In this document: positions 9,120-17,087 of the stretch, piece by piece
Numbering within the stretch: position 1 is the first letter of the stretch
Layout: each line of letters begins with the position of its first letter
Assembly (NCBI RefSeq): GCF_013114625.1
Contig: NZ_VTXD01000003.1
Coordinates: forward strand, 226,475 to 290,474
Source: Vibrio sp. 99-70-13A1
Lineage (GTDB): Bacteria; Pseudomonadota; Gammaproteobacteria; Enterobacterales; Vibrionaceae
DNA: 64,000 nt
Reading direction: 5' to 3'
Position numbers and translations under genes: made by a program
Notes under the pieces: generated by a model
Databases searched by the model: none
The model's input: the letters and a program-made list of their open reading frames with translations, nothing else
What the model was told of the DNA's origin: nothing

Positions 9120-12113
9120 ATGAAAAAAGAATCTAAGCGTATATTGAGACCTTTTCCATCAAAAATGCGTAAAAGCAGAGTTTTCCCAATGTTAGGTGCA
9201 TCATTACTGTCATTGCCTGCTGCTGCGGATATTTCTACCACTCCTATTGTTGGCGGGATATTCAGCTCATCAGAAGTCTTAAAAAATCAGGTTCTTTCTA
9301 CATTAAGTTATTCGACAACCTTAACAAGAGATGCGGCTTTATTTACCATTGCTGGTGTGACGTTGGATACTTATATTTTGACTTTACCGCTTGAGGTAAA
9401 GCTCAAAGCAAAAGTGATTGCTCAGCTTTCTAACCCTACTTACTCTGTTCCTTTAGGTTACTTTTTATATACTTATTATGACCGTTATTCAGGGGTAAGC
9501 AGCGAAGACGAGTTTAAGCAATACCTGTCCACAATTTATGATGAACAAGTGCTGAAAGGGTTTGAACATAGCTTGTTTTCTGTAAGTGATAGCGGTGCTC
9601 ATAAAGGACATGCCTCTGTTAAAGGTGGTGCAGAGAAACATGCTGACGAACCAATCAAAACCACAGAGCCCACAGGCCATCATGAAGGTATTCAAGTTGA
9701 TGACCAATTCATTGCCAATATGGTGGTGATTTACGATGCCTTGTTTGATCTTGGTGTTTGGCAGGATATGGATCAGTTACCTGAAACTTATACTTACCTA
9801 ACTGATTCAGATGAAGATCTTGCCATCATTAATACCGTTCAACCGATTGTTGTTGATTTGATCAACAAAGCTGCTTTTGGCATGGATGACGGCGAGATGA
9901 AATGGGCTCTGCTCGCCATTGCAGAAGATGGCAAGCCAGAATACTTATCAAAGCCGAATAATAAAGCTCAAGCTTTGACAATTACACTGATCGACTTTGT
10001 TCGTCTTAACTTGCTTAAAGCTTATCGCCAGTTTGTCTTTAAAGAAGAACGCGCAATTGCACTGAATGATTGGATGCAGCAGGCATTTGACGATAGCCCG
10101 AATAGCCTTGTGCAGTTTCTTTACTCGCAGCAAAACCGACGCTTTGCGGTACAAGTGACCGTGGATGGTTTACAGCAAGGTTTGATGGAAGGGCTTGTCG
10201 ATCCGACTTCTCCTTTTATTCGCCAAGCTTACCAAAAGCACGAACAGCGAGCGTCTTACAAACCGATCCTTGAACCTGTCATAGAACCAAAACATGAGCA
10301 ACAAGTTCGCTTTATGGAAGTGCTGTCGGAACAAGTCTATAAAGACCCCCATTACCTGCCACTGTTTAAGCGCTTATATCGTGACAACAAACAAAATATA
10401 AGCCGTGTGGGTGTGTCATCGACGCCAACAATCAGTGTACGAAACCTACCGATTATTAAGACTGGTGCGAAAGTTTCAGGGGAAGGGGGAACTGGTATTC
10501 CTAATTTCCATTTTGTCGATCGTGAAGAAGACCGCGCGTATTACTTCTTTGGTAATGATGCGTTACAGCTTGATATTTTAATGGCAGATCGAAAGGTGAA
10601 AACCATGTTTGATCGCCTAGAATATCTGAAAACACTTAACTGTAATGGCCAGTATGACTGGAACGCACACACCACTTACGATGGGTTAGTGAACCTTGGG
10701 TTGGGAGAGTCTTTACGGGACTATGGTGAAAAGCGCTGTGTTAAAGAGTTACAGTTGCGTGCGGAAGTTGAGGTTGATTTAAAGCAACAGCGCGCCGCAT
10801 TAATTGAAGATATTAATGCCTATATGTCTATTTCTGGATTTGATGTGTTTACTAAAATGGCGAAGAAAGTTCAGGTTGAACAAGCCATTAGCGCATACTC
10901 AAAGTTAGATGGTAAAGGTATGCCAGATTACACCTTAGTGTATAACCCATGGCCTGATCATTTTGCCCATTTCACCGGCCCATTCAGTGATGAAATTTTG
11001 ATGCCAACGGGGGAGTTAAATCGTTTGGACTATTGGTTAACTCAAATAGAGAATACTTATAAATCGGCTGGTATTTATGATCAAACCTTGTGGGGCATGG
11101 CTGGTGACCATGGTTTAACGCCTGTCTTTTATGCCCTAAACCCTGAAAAGCAGGTATTAGAGAACTTACAGAAAGAATTGGATTATCCGATTGTGGTCAA
11201 AAAGATATCTTCAGATGAAGGTGAAGGACCAAAGATCACCAATGCTCTGAGCTTCCCAAGCTTAAAAGAGGTAGATGTGGTCGTTGCTTCGACAGCTGGT
11301 GGTAATTTTATGATGGATTTCTTTAATTCCAAACTAGGGTGGAAGCATCAACCTGTATACTCTGAACTGACACAGTGGAAGCCTATCGCCGCGCCTGCTG
11401 GTGAAGCTATCGATATTATTGATCAAACGGTTCAACGCTTACCTGAAACTCTCGATTACTTAGTGGTAAGAGAGCAAGAGTGCAATGCGAGTTTTTGCCA
11501 GGTGCGAGTGATTGGTAATAGAGATACCCAGCGAATTGATGAGCTTATCACGCGAGACGGGGACAAGGTTTTCTATGAGTCTGTGATGGCGAAGCAACGT
11601 CCGAAACTCTTAAATGTGCAAGAATTGAATCCATATCTTCCAAAGCCTACCCATATTGCGTTCGCGCAGTATTCCGCTTTAGTCGATAAGTGCCTAAATA
11701 GAGCCGACAAAGACAAAGTTGAGACTTGGTGCAGCCGTCAAGAATGGAAGAACCTTACCCAGTTAACTCCAAGACCTGATGCATTAAACCAATTAGTGGA
11801 TGTGTATTTAGAAGATCGCGCAGGTACCGTAAACCTGTTCCCTAAAGAAGGCATTGGTTATAACACCAAAGTACCAGGACGACATGCGGGTGAAGACTAT
11901 TTAGAGAAAGATGCTTTTCTTGGGTTTTGGGGCTCTCCTATAGGAGATAAACCTGTGCCTATGAATATTGAATCTAACGGATCTCTAGCCCCAACTTTGT
12001 TTGAATACCTAACAGGGGAAGAAGTCATTGCGGGTGAAAATGGCTGGGGGTATCCTTCGTTAATCAATAAATTAGATATCATTCAACCGACTATTCAAAA
12101 GTCAGCCCTTTAA
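9120..12113 (+). CDS. Exported alkaline-phosphatase-superfamily (type I phosphodiesterase-like) protein
   Basis: Large exported hydrolase of unknown substrate. After a basic N-terminus and hydrophobic stretch ending LPAAADIS, about 420 residues have no family I recognise. The C-terminal two-thirds has phosphodiesterase/nucleotide-pyrophosphatase hallmarks: GTGIPNFHFVD near residue 460, the metal-ligand stretch NPWPDHFAHFTGP near 610-623, and AGDHGLTPVF near 664. A C-terminal HAGED segment may supply a late metal ligand. A GTG at 9114 is in frame, but the ATG at 9120 is the more ordinary start. DUF1840 follows 31 bp downstream and may be co-transcribed. Confidence 0.75.
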   Translation: MKKESKRILRPFPSKMRKSRVFPMLGASLLSLPAAADISTTPIVGGIFSSSEVLKNQVLSTLSYSTTLTRDAALFTIAGVTLDTYILTLPLEVKLKAKVIAQLSNPTYSVPLGYFLYTYYDRYSGVSSEDEFKQYLSTIYDEQVLKGFEHSLFSVSDSGAHKGHASVKGGAEKHADEPIKTTEPTGHHEGIQVDDQFIANMVVIYDALFDLGVWQDMDQLPETYTYLTDSDEDLAIINTVQPIVVDLINKAAFGMDDGEMKWALLAIAEDGKPEYLSKPNNKAQALTITLIDFVRLNLLKAYRQFVFKEERAIALNDWMQQAFDDSPNSLVQFLYSQQNRRFAVQVTVDGLQQGLMEGLVDPTSPFIRQAYQKHEQRASYKPILEPVIEPKHEQQVRFMEVLSEQVYKDPHYLPLFKRLYRDNKQNISRVGVSSTPTISVRNLPIIKTGAKVSGEGGTGIPNFHFVDREEDRAYYFFGNDALQLDILMADRKVKTMFDRLEYLKTLNCNGQYDWNAHTTYDGLVNLGLGESLRDYGEKRCVKELQLRAEVEVDLKQQRAALIEDINAYMSISGFDVFTKMAKKVQVEQAISAYSKLDGKGMPDYTLVYNPWPDHFAHFTGPFSDEILMPTGELNRLDYWLTQIENTYKSAGIYDQTLWGMAGDHGLTPVFYALNPEKQVLENLQKELDYPIVVKKISSDEGEGPKITNALSFPSLKEVDVVVASTAGGNFMMDFFNSKLGWKHQPVYSELTQWKPIAAPAGEAIDIIDQTVQRLPETLDYLVVREQECNASFCQVRVIGNRDTQRIDELITRDGDKVFYESVMAKQRPKLLNVQELNPYLPKPTHIAFAQYSALVDKCLNRADKDKVETWCSRQEWKNLTQLTPRPDALNQLVDVYLEDRAGTVNLFPKEGIGYNTKVPGRHAGEDYLEKDAFLGFWGSPIGDKPVPMNIESNGSLAPTLFEYLTGEEVIAGENGWGYPSLINKLDIIQPTIQKSAL

Positions 12114-12144
12114 ACGGGATAAGTGAACCATTAGAGGCTTTATT

Positions 12145-12522
12145 ATGTTAATTACGTTTAGCTGTAAGTCGCACTCTAATGTCACCATGTTTGGTGATGT
12201 TGGGCTGCAATTGATTAAATTACTTGGTCATAGTGGCGATATTCCAGGAGCGTTAGATGCGTCTTCTATTCCTGATGCGCTTGCTCGTTTACGCGCGGCA
12301 ATAGAAGCAGAAAAGCGCCTTGAAGCGGAACGCAAACAATCTACGGGCTATGACGACATCGACGATGATCTGAACGCAGACGATTTAAACGAAGGTGATA
12401 GCTACACTGATGTGCCTGTGAATATTGCTAATCGAGCTTTTCCATTACTAGAGTTGCTAGAGTCTGCTGTAAAAGAAGAATGCGAAGTGATGTGGGAAGA
12501 TTCAAGTAATAAAAGCTTCTAA
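12145..12522 (+). CDS. DUF1840 domain protein
   Basis: Unknown function. The 125-residue cytosolic protein opens with MLITFSCKSHSNVTMFGDVG and ends with a region predicted helical (FPLLELLESAVKEECEVMWE), the pattern I know from DUF1840. In between is an acidic, Asp-rich linker (DDIDDDLNADDLNEGD) likely to be disordered. It sits 31 bp after the phosphodiesterase-like gene on the same strand and ends before a strong bidirectional terminator, so the two may form one transcript. Confidence 0.8.
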   Translation: MLITFSCKSHSNVTMFGDVGLQLIKLLGHSGDIPGALDASSIPDALARLRAAIEAEKRLEAERKQSTGYDDIDDDLNADDLNEGDSYTDVPVNIANRAFPLLELLESAVKEECEVMWEDSSNKSF

Positions 12523-12564
12523 TTAGTTAACGCTAAAATACTTGAAACAGAATCAATACCTACA

Positions 12565-12625
12565 AAAAGAGCCAGTGTTAGGCGAAGTCTATCTAAGACA
12601 TAGGCTTGCTTACACTGGCTCTTTT
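12565..12625. terminator. Bidirectional terminator between DUF1840 gene and trhO
   Basis: A perfect 14-bp inverted repeat (AAAAGAGCCAGTGT with its complement at 12612-12625) has A-rich and T-rich flanks and a 33-nt loop. It serves the convergent genes on both sides. Confidence 0.8.
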
Positions 12626-12703
12626 AGGTTGTCTTTTCTTTTTTTTGAGCGGTAACTTAGCTAGAAAAGCTTATTCAGCGGCTGAGCAATAGCAACTCAG
12701 TAC

Positions 12704-13687
12704 TTATTTTTTAGCAGAGCGTTGTTGCTCTTTTAACGCTAGCTTTTCTTTCTTACGTTGCTCAATAAGCTGCGCTGCAGCACCACCAACGTGGGTTTCG
12801 CCACGTTCATTAGACAGTTGAACTTGCTTCTCACGCTCGCGGAAACGCGCTTTTTGTTCATCACTGTGCTTATCAATACATTTAGGGCAGCTAACGCCTT
12901 TTTCAAAATGAACTGACTGCATATCTTCTGCGGTAATCGGTAAGCGGCATGCGTTACATACATCGTATCCACTTTTCTCTAATTGATGGTTAACCGCAAC
13001 ACGGCCATCAAAGACATAGCAATCACCTTCCCACATGCTTTCTTCTTCAGGCACTTCTTCTAAGTACTTTAGAATGCCGCCTTCAAGGTGGTAAACCTCA
13101 TCAAAACCTTGCTCTTTCATGTAGGCAGTCGATTTTTCACAACGAATACCACCGGTACAAAACATCGCGACTTTTTTATGCTTAGCAGGGTCTAAGTTAT
13201 CAGCAACATATTGTGGGAATTCACGGAAGGTTTCCGTATTTGGGTTAACGGCATTTTTGAATGTACCGATATCAACTTCGTAATCATTACGTGTATCAAC
13301 AAGAAGTACTTCAGGATCTGAAATTAAGTCATTCCATTCATTTGGTTTGACGTAAGTGCCAACAACGTTAAGAGGGTCGATACCTTCAACGCCCATGGTT
13401 ACGATCTCTTTCTTAAGCTTAACCTTGGTACGGTTGAATGGTTGTTCTTCGTTGAACGACTCTTTGTAAACAACATCAGCCAAGCGAGAGTCTTGTTTGA
13501 ACCATTGAAGAAGGGCGTCGATAGATTCGCGCTTACCCGCAACTGTGCCGTTGATGCCTTCGCTCGCAAGTAACAAAGTACCGCGGATTTGGTTAGCTTC
13601 TAAAACGTCAGTTAGTGGCTGGCGAATTTCTTGGTAATCATCAAGTGCTACGAATTTATACAGAGCACATACAACATATTGAGACAT
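12704..13687 (-). CDS. trhO: tRNA uridine(34) hydroxylase TrhO (rhodanese-like)
   Basis: Oxygen-dependent formation of 5-hydroxyuridine at the wobble base of several tRNAs. The 327-residue protein (E. coli YceA) opens [15 protein letters not shown], has an acylphosphatase-like N-terminal half ([13 protein letters not shown]), and a rhodanese domain whose loop is [11 protein letters not shown] with the catalytic Cys. A C-terminal zinc-ribbon-like part follows (CNAC and CPKC pairs) with a basic Gln/Lys tail. The frame extends 19 codons upstream, but the ATG at 13687 has AAGGA at suitable spacing and matches the family start. Monocistronic. Confidence 0.92.
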   Translation of the reverse strand: MSQYVVCALYKFVALDDYQEIRQPLTDVLEANQIRGTLLLASEGINGTVAGKRESIDALLQWFKQDSRLADVVYKESFNEEQPFNRTKVKLKKEIVTMGVEGIDPLNVVGTYVKPNEWNDLISDPEVLLVDTRNDYEVDIGTFKNAVNPNTETFREFPQYVADNLDPAKHKKVAMFCTGGIRCEKSTAYMKEQGFDEVYHLEGGILKYLEEVPEEESMWEGDCYVFDGRVAVNHQLEKSGYDVCNACRLPITAEDMQSVHFEKGVSCPKCIDKHSDEQKARFREREKQVQLSNERGETHVGGAAAQLIEQRKKEKLALKEQQRSAKK

Positions 13688-14023
13688 GGTTTTTCCTTTC
13701 TGCGAGCTGGAACGTAAATCCAGAGCGTTGCCTTTTATGATCAAAGCTCAGTTGGTGAGCTTAGCTAAACTTAAACTTAAACGTAAACTTGGCTTTGTCA
13801 TGTTGGCTAATTAAAATCCGCCGCAGTATAACCAAGGCAATGTAAGACAAAAACCAACTAACTGAAGGGTTATTTATCATTACTATAAGTGTGGGTTAAT
13901 GATTGCAGGAGCTGGTTTTTGATACAGAACGGCTGACCAAAGAGAGCCTGAATAATATCAAACCTGCCAAAATAGTGATTGGCAGGTTGTAGCAAGCTGA
14001 TGCTTGGAGTTGCGATGTTTAAT
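13688..14023. other. Spacer between trhO start and MarR-GNAT stop
   Basis: This 336-bp spacer holds the trhO promoter region at its left and a terminator-like hairpin at its right (13961-13988). No gene is seen. A short repeated AAACTTAAAC-like stretch (about 13765-13790) is the only other structure. Confidence 0.4.
13961..13988 (-). terminator. Hairpin after the MarR-GNAT gene
   Basis: A perfect 10-bp stem (AACCTGCCAA with TTGGCAGGTT) and 8-nt loop lie 35 bp beyond the stop of the minus-strand regulator gene. The downstream T-tract is poor, so termination may be partial. Confidence 0.55.
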
Positions 14024-14938
14024 CTACAGGTGATTAGGCAGCGTAAATTCTTGTCCTTCTGTTACGTCATTAAACTGAGTTTGGGTAAGGCGCATTGGTG
14101 TGACTGGCATTCCGTAGAAATCGAATTTATCTCCCTGCACTTCTCCGCCGAGTGTTTTGACGATGTTGACTGTTGTATCGCGAGCTTCGATGTAGATCTC
14201 ATTTGTTTCTTGCAGGATTTGCGCTAATGAGTATCGAGCTAAGGCTTTCTCTATTCCTAGACCGCGGAACCGGTTGTCGACAACAAAACGCCCCCAGTGC
14301 CATTCGCTTTCCTGTTCCCAAGCTGCCACTGCACCCAATACGTATTCCCCTGATCGGGCTAGCCACCACTTTTGGTTGATATCGGCAGACAGAGGAATGA
14401 GGCTCTCAGGAATATTTTGTTCATCCGCAAAGGTATCTTGGATCAGTGAATCTATCTCAGCGCGATACACAGGTGTACACGCTTCGATCTGTATTCTGGC
14501 TCTGTTGTGAGTGGCGTTTTTACGAAAAGCACTTAATCGTAATGCTCGCAGTCCATCAATCACATTTTTCGTATCTTCTGGATTCATCAAGCTTAGCAGT
14601 TGAGACAGCTCATTATTGGCTGAATCATCGGCTTCTTCTAGTCGCTTTAATCCCATCTCTCTCAGTGAAAACAGCTTCTGGCGTTTATCAGTTTCACTTG
14701 GTGAGGTCTCGATATAGAGCTTTTCTACCAGAGAATTGAGCGTTCTACTCAGTGATGCTTTTTCGACACTGAGTTGAATGCTGAGCTCAGAAAAAGGAGT
14801 AGGTCCGTTCTTACGAAGATAAGTAAGAAGGTGGACTTGTGTCAGAGATAACCCCGAATTGAGGCAGTTCTTATCCAATAGCCCAAGCTCGCGAACGAGA
14901 TAACGTAACTCGCTTCTGATCTGCATAACTGATGACAT
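14024..14938 (-). CDS. MarR-type HTH fused to GNAT N-acetyltransferase
   Basis: Two-domain protein with an N-terminal winged helix of the MarR family (about 1-150; recognition region VEKASLSRTLNSLVEK, wing TDKRQKLFSL). A C-terminal GNAT acetyltransferase domain (about 150-304) has the acetyl-CoA loop region RFVVDNRFRGLGIEKALARY. Such fusions are thought to couple gene control to acetyl transfer on a small molecule or protein; the substrate is unknown. GTG at 14944 is in frame, but ATG at 14938 is preferred because GGAG precedes it by 5 nt. Two near-identical palindromes sit 22-83 bp upstream, consistent with autorepression. Confidence 0.85.
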   Translation of the reverse strand: MSSVMQIRSELRYLVRELGLLDKNCLNSGLSLTQVHLLTYLRKNGPTPFSELSIQLSVEKASLSRTLNSLVEKLYIETSPSETDKRQKLFSLREMGLKRLEEADDSANNELSQLLSLMNPEDTKNVIDGLRALRLSAFRKNATHNRARIQIEACTPVYRAEIDSLIQDTFADEQNIPESLIPLSADINQKWWLARSGEYVLGAVAAWEQESEWHWGRFVVDNRFRGLGIEKALARYSLAQILQETNEIYIEARDTTVNIVKTLGGEVQGDKFDFYGMPVTPMRLTQTQFNDVTEGQEFTLPNHL

Positions 14939-14959
14939 ACACACTCCATAGAAATATAC

Positions 14960-14974
14960 GTTGATAGTGTCAAC
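14960..14974. promoter_or_regulatory. Proximal operator palindrome of the MarR-GNAT gene
   Basis: GTTGATAGTGTCAAC is a 15-bp inverted repeat with one mismatched pair, 22 bp upstream of the regulator's start codon. It differs from the distal site by two bases. The size and spacing fit a MarR-family operator used for autoregulation. Confidence 0.65.
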
Positions 14975-15006
14975 AATAATCCTAAAGACCGTTTAATGTC
15001 AACAAT

Positions 15007-15021
15007 GTTGATACTATCAAC
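15007..15021. promoter_or_regulatory. Distal operator palindrome of the MarR-GNAT gene
   Basis: GTTGATACTATCAAC is a perfect palindrome with 7-bp arms around a central C. Its centre is 47 bp from that of the proximal site. A third, looser TCAAC-AAT-GTTGA repeat overlaps it (15000-15011). Confidence 0.68.
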
Positions 15022-15033
15022 AAATGTACAGTT

Positions 15034-15276
15034 CTATTTGTTCACCGGTTCCAACAACACCTTAGTCACGAACAGTCGAACTGTTGGGGCAACCACAGCC
15101 AATAATAATAAGGCTGATGGAAGCATTTGACCGACAGCGGTTAGCCAAGCATCAAAAAACACGCCGCCTTGTGGTAAGTTTTTAGCAACCATAATGGCAG
15201 GCATGCTGAGTAGCATGGTTGGCAGTACCATAGAAACCATAAGTGGGTATTGGAATTTACGTGGTAATTTTTTCAT
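15034..15276 (-). CDS. DUF2798 small membrane protein
   Basis: Unknown function. The 80-residue protein has two membrane helices (about 10-30 and 47-70) and the DUF2798 pattern MKKLPRKFQYPLMVSMVLP ... FFDAWLTAVGQMLPSA ... VAPTVRLFV. The frame extends 19 codons further upstream, but the ATG at 15276 is preceded by CGGAG at good spacing. It is divergent from a LysR regulator gene 90 bp away. A 13-bp motif in that gap reappears before the DoxX-like gene, which suggests a small regulon of membrane proteins controlled by the LysR protein. Confidence 0.85.
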   Translation of the reverse strand: MKKLPRKFQYPLMVSMVLPTMLLSMPAIMVAKNLPQGGVFFDAWLTAVGQMLPSALLLLAVVAPTVRLFVTKVLLEPVNK

Positions 15277-15329
15277 GATGTGCTCCGATTGACTCATTGA
15301 TGGCACTATTCTAATCTCGGTAGTAACAA

Positions 15330-15342
15330 TCAAAAATAGACA
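15330..15342. promoter_or_regulatory. Motif TCAAAAATAGACA, copy 1
   Basis: This 13-bp sequence lies between the divergent DUF2798 and LysR genes and is repeated exactly at 16919-16931, upstream of the DoxX-like gene. It is followed here by CAGATTTGAATCTG, an inverted repeat with 5-bp arms. It is a candidate binding or promoter element shared by both promoters. Confidence 0.5.
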
Positions 15343-15366
15343 GATTTGAATCTGAATCGTGCATAT

Positions 15367-16290
15367 ATGAAAGCTAAAGATATCTCCAATCTATACCTGT
15401 TTTGCCAGTCTGTTGAGTGTGGTGGTTTTGCCGCGGCAAGCCTGCAAACCCATGTGTCTGCACCAACCTTATCTAGAGCCGTGGCTCACCTTGAAGATAA
15501 ACTGGGTGAAAAGCTGGTGCACCGCAATGCTAAGCAGTTCCAGTTGACGACGGCGGGTGATGAGTATTATCAACGCTTTGCTTCGCTTTTTTCTCAGCTT
15601 GATCATGAGTGGACTCAGCTATCCAATAGCCAGCCTGTGCTAACCGGTGAGATTCGTGTGTCTTGCCCAGAACCGTTCGCGGATTATTTTCTACAGAAGC
15701 TCGCGATTGAGTTTATGGAGATGCACCCAGAGGTGAATATCTCGATTCATTTCAGCGCAGGCACAGAACGCTTCTTTGATGAGCAGATCGATTTGGCCTT
15801 GGTGACCAGCCCTCCGCATGCCACACACCTTATCCAACGTCAGTTGTTTGAGTCTCCATTGGTGTTAGCGGCTTCTCCAAGTTATATCGAGAAAAATGGT
15901 ACGCCAAACAGTGCTGAAGCGTTGGTTTCACATCGCTTGTTGTCTGGAAATAACATGCCTTATTGGGATTTGAAGCAGCAAGGTAAAACCATTCGTGTGC
16001 CTTACCAACCTAAGTATTCGGTCAGCAGTTTAAGGCTCAACATTGAGGCGACTTTATTAGGGGCAGGAATATGCTTGATGCCAAAATCGTCATTTGAGCG
16101 CTTTGCATCGCAAGATAAATTGGTGCAGGTGTTGCCAGACGTGGAATGCCCAACAGGCAAAGCATTTATGCTGTGGGCGGATAGAAAGCTGATAGCAAGC
16201 CGAGTGGTGGCGTTTAGGGATATGATTTTTGAGAGGTTTGAAAATTCTTCTGAGTTTTTGGCATCGATTAATGATGACAGAAACGAATAA
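15367..16290 (+). CDS. LysR-type transcriptional regulator
   Basis: DNA-binding regulator with an N-terminal winged helix (FCQSVECGGFAAASLQTHVSAPTLSRAVAHLEDKLGEKLVHR) and a C-terminal periplasmic-binding-protein-like effector domain (from about residue 85). The frame can begin at a TTG at 15346, but the ATG at 15367 aligns with the usual LysR start (MKAKDISNLYLFCQSV). It is divergent from the DUF2798 gene and the DoxX-like gene lies beyond it. The shared 13-bp motif at both promoters suggests these are its targets. Effector unknown. Confidence 0.88.
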   Translation: MKAKDISNLYLFCQSVECGGFAAASLQTHVSAPTLSRAVAHLEDKLGEKLVHRNAKQFQLTTAGDEYYQRFASLFSQLDHEWTQLSNSQPVLTGEIRVSCPEPFADYFLQKLAIEFMEMHPEVNISIHFSAGTERFFDEQIDLALVTSPPHATHLIQRQLFESPLVLAASPSYIEKNGTPNSAEALVSHRLLSGNNMPYWDLKQQGKTIRVPYQPKYSVSSLRLNIEATLLGAGICLMPKSSFERFASQDKLVQVLPDVECPTGKAFMLWADRKLIASRVVAFRDMIFERFENSSEFLASINDDRNE

Positions 16291-16310
16291 CGCCAGACTA
16301 AGCTGGCGTT
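16289..16310 (+). terminator. Short hairpin after the LysR gene
   Basis: AACGCCAG pairs with CTGGCGTT around a 6-nt loop, overlapping the stop codon of the LysR gene. No proper T-tract follows, so it may be a weak terminator. Confidence 0.5.
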
Positions 16311-16412
16311 GAGGTTTGAACTATTCCGATAGCTCTATTTGTTCTTGTGGTACAGGTAAGCATTGAGCCAAGCTAAACCAAGGATGACCAGCGTCATTAC
16401 TGGCGGTTTCGA

Positions 16413-16850
16413 TTACAGTGGTAGCACCTCTGCAGGCACGCTTGGCAAAAGGTGAACGTATACCGCAACCACCATGATAGCCGTAGTCAGCAGTGTTGAA
16501 GCGAGCATCGCCTTGTTACGTAATTCGGTGTTCAGCTTGCGTCCGCCAATCATAACCACTAACAACAACACACCTGCCGTCATCTCACCTAACTGACCTG
16601 CCCAGCGAGAAAGCGTTGGGAAAGGAAGCTCGCTAAACGCAATCTGCTTCGCAAACATGGTTGTGAACGGGTCAAAGAACTTTACGGTGCCTGCCATCAA
16701 AAGGAATGCACCCAGTAAGCCAGTCAGAATTTTTTGTGCTTTCAGAGACAGCGCATCACTTGAGTTGTATGAGCGAAATAGGAAAAAGCCGGTGATTAAA
16801 AACATCGATCCGATTAACGTAAGCTCAAGAATCAGTTGTTGTGTACTCAT
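16413..16850 (-). CDS. DoxX-like four-helix membrane protein
   Basis: Integral membrane protein of about 145 residues with four hydrophobic segments (near 6-26, 42-60, 83-103, 115-138). The middle has GTVKFFDPFTTMF and LSRWAGQLGEMTAGVLLLV, a layout resembling DoxX/DoxD-like proteins, whose roles range from redox processes to unknown. The start is taken at the second Met (16850) because AAAGG is too close to the first. Its upstream region shares TCAAAAATAGACA with the DUF2798/LysR gap. Confidence 0.65.
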   Translation of the reverse strand: MSTQQLILELTLIGSMFLITGFFLFRSYNSSDALSLKAQKILTGLLGAFLLMAGTVKFFDPFTTMFAKQIAFSELPFPTLSRWAGQLGEMTAGVLLLVVMIGGRKLNTELRNKAMLASTLLTTAIMVVAVYVHLLPSVPAEVLPL

Positions 16851-16918
16851 AGTCATAACCTTTCAGTGATAAGTGGTGTCGTCGTTTGATGTGCTTATCT
16901 TATGCAGGTTCTTAGCAT

Positions 16919-16931
16919 TCAAAAATAGACA
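16919..16931. promoter_or_regulatory. Motif TCAAAAATAGACA, copy 2
   Basis: An exact second copy of the motif at 15330-15342, about 70 bp upstream of the DoxX-like gene. In both places the motif lies in the presumed promoter region of a small membrane-protein gene. Confidence 0.5.
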
Positions 16932-16957
16932 ATGTTGAACGTGATGAATGCATATTT

Positions 16958-16989
16958 GAAAGATTGAAAGATTGAAAGATTGAAAGATT
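16958..16989. repeat. Four copies of GAAAGATT
   Basis: An 8-bp unit is repeated perfectly four times between the DoxX-like gene promoter and the terminator of the aminotransferase gene. No coding potential. It is a small slippage-prone array. Confidence 0.9.
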
Positions 16990-17015
16990 AAGCTGTGAAG
17001 GTGCCAAACAAAAAA

Positions 17016-17041
17016 GCCCTGCTGTAAAAATACAGCAGGGC
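17016..17041 (-). terminator. Terminator of the aminotransferase gene
   Basis: A perfect 11-bp stem (GCCCTGCTGTA with its complement) and 4-nt loop are followed on the minus strand by TTTTTTG, a standard rho-independent terminator 47 bp past the stop codon. Confidence 0.85.
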
Positions 17042-17087
17042 CATATAGTAGGACCTTGATATTGAATCTGTCTTACTTAATCAGAAG

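Noticed and set aside
14173..14739. Several plus-strand reading frames within the MarR-GNAT gene
   Set aside because: They are antisense shadows of a well-supported gene and lack coherent domain features.
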